Below are positions 5,240 through 6,933 of a stretch of DNA of 6,933 nt, piece by piece. A program made the translations under genes and the position numbers. The first letter of the stretch is position 1, and the number at the start of each line of letters is the position of its first letter. The stretch is from Bacteriovoracaceae bacterium (lineage in GTDB: Bacteria > Bdellovibrionota > Bacteriovoracia > Bacteriovoracales > Bacteriovoracaceae). A model generated the notes under the pieces. The model was not told where the DNA came from, did no database searches, and saw only the letters and a list, made by a program, of their open reading frames with translations. The DNA lies in NCBI GenBank assembly GCA_947440875.1, contig CANETG010000134.1, positions 1 through 6,933 on the forward strand, in the 5' to 3' direction.

Positions 5240-5507
5240 GGCGTTTGAGTGGGATGAAAGTAAGAATTTTTCCAATTACTTAAAACATGGAATTCGGTTC
5301 GAGGAAGCAGTATGGATTTTTGAAGATCCGTATTACATCGTCATGAATGATGAACATCCTGAAGAAGACCGTTTCGTGTGCGTGGGTTTAAGCCACTACA
5401 TGGGAGTTTTAGTAGTGATTTACTGTGAAAGAGGTGATCTCATTCGCATTATTTCAGCTAGAAAAGCAAACCAGAACGAAAAAGGAATGTATGAAAAAGC
5501 ATTATGA
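5238..5507 (+). CDS. brnT: BrnT toxin of a type II toxin-antitoxin module
   Basis: An 89-residue protein of the usual BrnT length. Members have a RelE-like fold and act as ribonucleases that inhibit translation. The family signature is complete: FEWDESKNFSNYLKHGIRFEEA at the start (residues 3-24), then the IFEDP segment, EEDRFVCVGLS, VLVVIYCERGD and the C-terminal IRIISARKA motif, whose Arg is part of the conserved toxin core. It begins exactly where BrnT proteins do, and an in-frame stop at 5199-5201 leaves the ATG at 5238 as the only plausible start. No Shine-Dalgarno is visible. Its 3' end overlaps brnA by 17 nt, the standard toxin-first order of this module. No truncation or frameshift is seen, so the toxin should be functional. 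The surrounding DNA is more AT-rich than the upstream block, in line with acquisition by transfer. Confidence 0.95.
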   Translation: MAFEWDESKNFSNYLKHGIRFEEAVWIFEDPYYIVMNDEHPEEDRFVCVGLSHYMGVLVVIYCERGDLIRIISARKANQNEKGMYEKAL

Positions 5508-5721
5508 TTTTTCAAAGGCGAAAAGAGTTTCTCCTGACAGAGTCCATCGCGATATTAAGATCATGATCTCTCTCCGGACGGATCCGAGAATTATTTCTCT
5601 TCTCAAAGACGAAGCTGATCGCCTGGGCATGCCATATCAAACTCTACTTAATAGCATTCTGCATCGATTCGTTCATGGCGAACTCATCGATAAATCTGAG
5701 GCGAAAAAAATTGTTGGCTGA
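5491..5721 (+). CDS. brnA: BrnA antitoxin, ribbon-helix-helix
   Basis: A 76-residue antitoxin that neutralises BrnT and is expected to repress the operon. The start at 5491 is chosen over an upstream ATG at 5425 because AAAGGA (5481-5486) lies 4 nt before it and because MKKHYDFSKAKR is the typical BrnA N-terminus (the YDFSKAKR box). Residues 25-62 (IMISLRTDPRIISLLKDEADRLGM, then YQTLLNSILHRFV) form a ribbon-helix-helix DNA-binding domain: a DNA-contacting strand, a helix, the GMPYQ turn and a second helix. It overlaps the end of brnT by 17 nt. The last codons include a run of seven A residues (5704-5710), after which another frame stays open. The palindrome GTATATAC in front of brnT is the obvious operator candidate. 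Confidence 0.93.
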   Translation: MKKHYDFSKAKRVSPDRVHRDIKIMISLRTDPRIISLLKDEADRLGMPYQTLLNSILHRFVHGELIDKSEAKKIVG

Positions 5722-5830
5722 ATATCCCAAAGATGGTTTTAGAACAGGTGATGCTTTATTTTCAATATATGCCACCGACAAAGACGACATCGTCCTTCAT
5801 GTCACCCAGGAGCTTCGCGACTCCGCGTAA
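5675..5830 (+). pseudogene. Possible small ORF or gene remnant overlapping the brnA end
   Basis: In the frame +1 relative to brnA, an open stretch from ATG 5675 (or TTG 5711, with GAGG 9 nt upstream) to TAA 5828-5830 encodes up to 51 residues. The part after brnA (AEYPKDGFRTGDALFSIYA, then DKDDIVLHVTQELRDSA) has protein-like composition, with a strand-like IVLHV and an amphipathic end. It may be a tiny gene, the 3' remnant of a gene whose start was lost when the brnTA module inserted, or chance. No family is recognised. Confidence 0.25.
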
Positions 5831-5874
5831 TCGCACTAAATAGATACTCATCAAAGAATACTTTTAAGAATTTT

Positions 5875-6336
5875 TTATTCCATTTGTTTTCTATAAAAGC
5901 CTTTGATCGCTCCGAGCAGTCGATCATTCAATCCATGAACATATGTTTTGAGTACAAAGAATCGATAGAGAATCTCTGCAGAGATTTGTCGAGCCTTTGG
6001 GGTATTGATGTAGAGAAGCAGAATCGCTAATCCAAACTCGCTGATGTCAACCTTTCGTTCTTTTCCCTTAGATCCAACTAAGTAATGACTCTCAATAAGA
6101 TTTTCTTCTAGCTTATAATTCTCAGAATTTGATAACTCACTTTTACATTTGGAAATTGCACGAAGTACATTGTGATGTTTTAAACCAAATTTTTCCGCGA
6201 TAACCATAGAATCCGTAACCGGGCCAAAAGGAGTGTCCCGTATCCAGAAATCACCCATTACATATTGATTAACTAGATCTTTTAGTCGTGGTGGTCTTGT
6301 TTCAAACGGTACATCGATATTGAATTTGTTGCTCAT
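5875..6336 (-). CDS. Rha-family phage regulatory protein
   Basis: A 153-residue protein of the Rha family (phage regulatory protein, pRha domain), known from temperate phages and prophages; the founding phage protein interferes with phage growth in hosts lacking integration host factor. The family pattern is visible. GPVTDSMVIAEKFGLKHHNVLRAISKC (residues 38-64) is the start of a winged-helix-like domain. ENYKLEENLI follows, then a charged turn GSKGKERKVDISEFGLAILLLYI, and finally KARQISAEILYRFFVLK, the helix corresponding to the usual A-x3-K-x2-Y-I-x-x-F end. Residues 1-35 form an N-terminal extension not typical of the shortest members. The ATG at 6336-6334 has AAGGA 5 nt upstream on the minus strand. 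It converges with brnTA. The gene is notably AT-rich. No integrase or structural phage genes are nearby, so it may be a prophage remnant or a domesticated regulator. Confidence 0.82.
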   Translation of the reverse strand: MSNKFNIDVPFETRPPRLKDLVNQYVMGDFWIRDTPFGPVTDSMVIAEKFGLKHHNVLRAISKCKSELSNSENYKLEENLIESHYLVGSKGKERKVDISEFGLAILLLYINTPKARQISAEILYRFFVLKTYVHGLNDRLLGAIKGFYRKQME

Positions 6337-6525
6337 AACTTTCCTTGGTCAATTGAAGACCAAGCGAAATACAACCAATCAGGATTTTAAGTCTCGTCTA
6401 TCAGCTTAAAAAAGTTAGATTTTCTACTTGTGGAAAGGGCAGTATAAACAAATATTGTTACTAAACTCAGATTTGAGTTCACCTTGAAATTACTAGGTTT
6501 TTTGAGGTTTATACATCGTGAAACA
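6337..6525. promoter_or_regulatory. Intergenic region upstream of the Rha-family gene with further palindromes
   Basis: 189 bp lie between two minus-strand genes. Besides the leader hairpin, AACAA-ATA-TTGTT (6447-6459) is a perfect palindrome directly upstream of TATACT (minus, 6446-6441), a -10 candidate for the Rha-family gene; no good -35 is present. A nearer -10 candidate is TAAAAT (minus, 6389-6384). AACTCA-GATT-TGAGTT (6464-6479) is a 6-bp stem-loop 47 nt after the WYL gene stop; without a T-tract it is a poor terminator. No gene is seen here. Confidence 0.4.
6342..6364 (-). promoter_or_regulatory. Leader hairpin overlapping the RBS of the Rha-family gene
   Basis: In the minus-strand message, CTTGGTC (6364-6358), a 7-nt loop and GACCAAG (6350-6344) form a perfect 7-bp stem. 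The last three bases of the second arm are the first three of the Shine-Dalgarno AAGGA (6346-6342), which is 5 nt from the ATG. The stem could hide the ribosome binding site, or as DNA serve as an operator. Confidence 0.5.
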
Positions 6526-6933
6526 CTACCCGATCTTAATCTTCGCAACATGATTCCTCAAAATCCCCGCCTGAGCCTTTTCAAGAAAAGCCTGTCTCAG
6601 AGGTTCATCCCCCACAATCTCAATATCCTGAGCATAGACAAACAACTGCCCAAGAAATTCATGAACGTTGGTGTAGGTACAAACATACGTATCAAAATCT
6701 TTGTCGGTGTTTGTGAGCTCGCCACCAAAGAAGTCTTTCTCAGCAATCACTTTGCGAGACACGCCATAAACCCGAATCTGAACTCTTTTCTCCGGACCTA
6801 GAACAAGCCCTGATGATTTTTTGTATTCGGCGGCCGGATCCCACTCTTTCTGAGACGGGTAAGGGAATTTCCGATCCAAAACCTTGATGCCGGTAATTCG
6901 ACTTACTTTATAGGTCCTTTTCTCGAGCTGTCC
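6526..6933 (-). CDS. WYL-domain transcriptional regulator, C-terminal part (partial)
   Basis: The open frame continues to the right edge of the window, so the 135 visible residues are the C-terminal part of a longer protein. An apparent TTG start at 6879 is not needed, because the same frame reads GQLEKRTYKVSRITGIKVLD just upstream. That sequence matches the end of a WYL domain: R-x-Y-K-V-S-R-I, then x-V-L-D-x-x-F. A linker and the C-terminal WCX-type extension follow: VQIRVYGVSRKVIAEKDFF, a YVCTYTN strand, HEFLGQLFVYAQDIEIVGDEPLRQAF, and a final helix. Proteins of this architecture normally carry an N-terminal HTH domain and sense ligands, often nucleic acids, as transcription factors linked to DNA damage, phage defence or metabolism. 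The N-terminal HTH and the WYL core lie outside the window. It points the same way as the Rha-family gene but is separated by 189 bp with its own signals. Confidence 0.8.
   Translation of the reverse strand, partial: GQLEKRTYKVSRITGIKVLDRKFPYPSQKEWDPAAEYKKSSGLVLGPEKRVQIRVYGVSRKVIAEKDFFGGELTNTDKDFDTYVCTYTNVHEFLGQLFVYAQDIEIVGDEPLRQAFLEKAQAGILRNHVAKIKIG

Noticed and set aside
5425..5490. A longer N-terminus for BrnA starting at ATG 5425
   Set aside because: The extra 22 residues lie fully inside brnT, lack a ribosome binding site and do not resemble BrnA, whereas MKKHYDFSKAKR at 5491 does and has AAAGGA in front.
6484..6801. A 105-residue plus-strand open frame at the right edge
   Set aside because: It is antisense to the WYL-domain protein, whose family match on the minus strand is clear.
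6526..6879. A complete 117-residue protein starting at TTG 6879
   Set aside because: The same frame is open to the window edge and the upstream residues match the end of a WYL domain, so the gene is partial, not complete.

Overview
The window reads as a chromosomal segment of a moderate-GC, Gram-negative bacterium. It encodes a Sec-exported protein with 20 cysteines and a small lipoprotein whose lipobox is followed by Gly, which predicts outer-membrane sorting in a diderm. Gene style and the run of unrecognised exported proteins are reminiscent of Bdellovibrionota or other delta-like lineages. That is an impression only, since no rRNA or marker gene is present.

Left edge (1-377). The C-terminal end of an AlkB-type 2-oxoglutarate/Fe(II) dioxygenase runs in from outside. 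It converges on a 59-residue minus-strand gene with a perfect Shine-Dalgarno and an extremely acidic tail.

Nucleic-acid/peptidase pair (512-1713, minus). A papain-like/C39-like cysteine peptidase gene is followed, through a GTGA stop/start overlap, by a complete DEDDh 3'-5' exonuclease. A TATAAT box and a 17-bp palindrome in the leader suggest one regulated transcript.

Plus-strand block (1891-5124). First comes a 685-residue, signal-peptide-bearing, cysteine-rich protein of unknown function with signs of an internal duplication, possibly a TULIP-like lipid-binding fold. It is followed by a 195-residue protein with a His-rich HNH-like core, a 106-residue protein with a HicB-like N-terminus but no HicA, and a small four-cysteine lipoprotein that overlaps it by 14 nt.

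Accessory segment (about 5125-6480). A complete BrnT/BrnA type II toxin-antitoxin module (plus) faces a Rha-family phage regulatory protein (minus). Both are set in visibly more AT-rich DNA: one 60-bp line in the Rha gene has 19 G/C, against 40 in one line near the end of the 685-residue gene. No integrase, transposase or attachment repeat is visible, so the segment looks like a phage- or mobile-derived remnant rather than an intact element. The Rha leader has a hairpin overlapping its ribosome binding site, and the brnT start codon lies inside a near-consensus promoter.

Right edge (6526-6933, minus). The C-terminal part of a WYL-domain transcriptional regulator runs off the window.

No tRNA, rRNA, CRISPR array or insertion sequence was seen. 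The strongest candidates for something undescribed are the 20-cysteine exported protein, the His-rich protein after it, and the peptidase-exonuclease pair.
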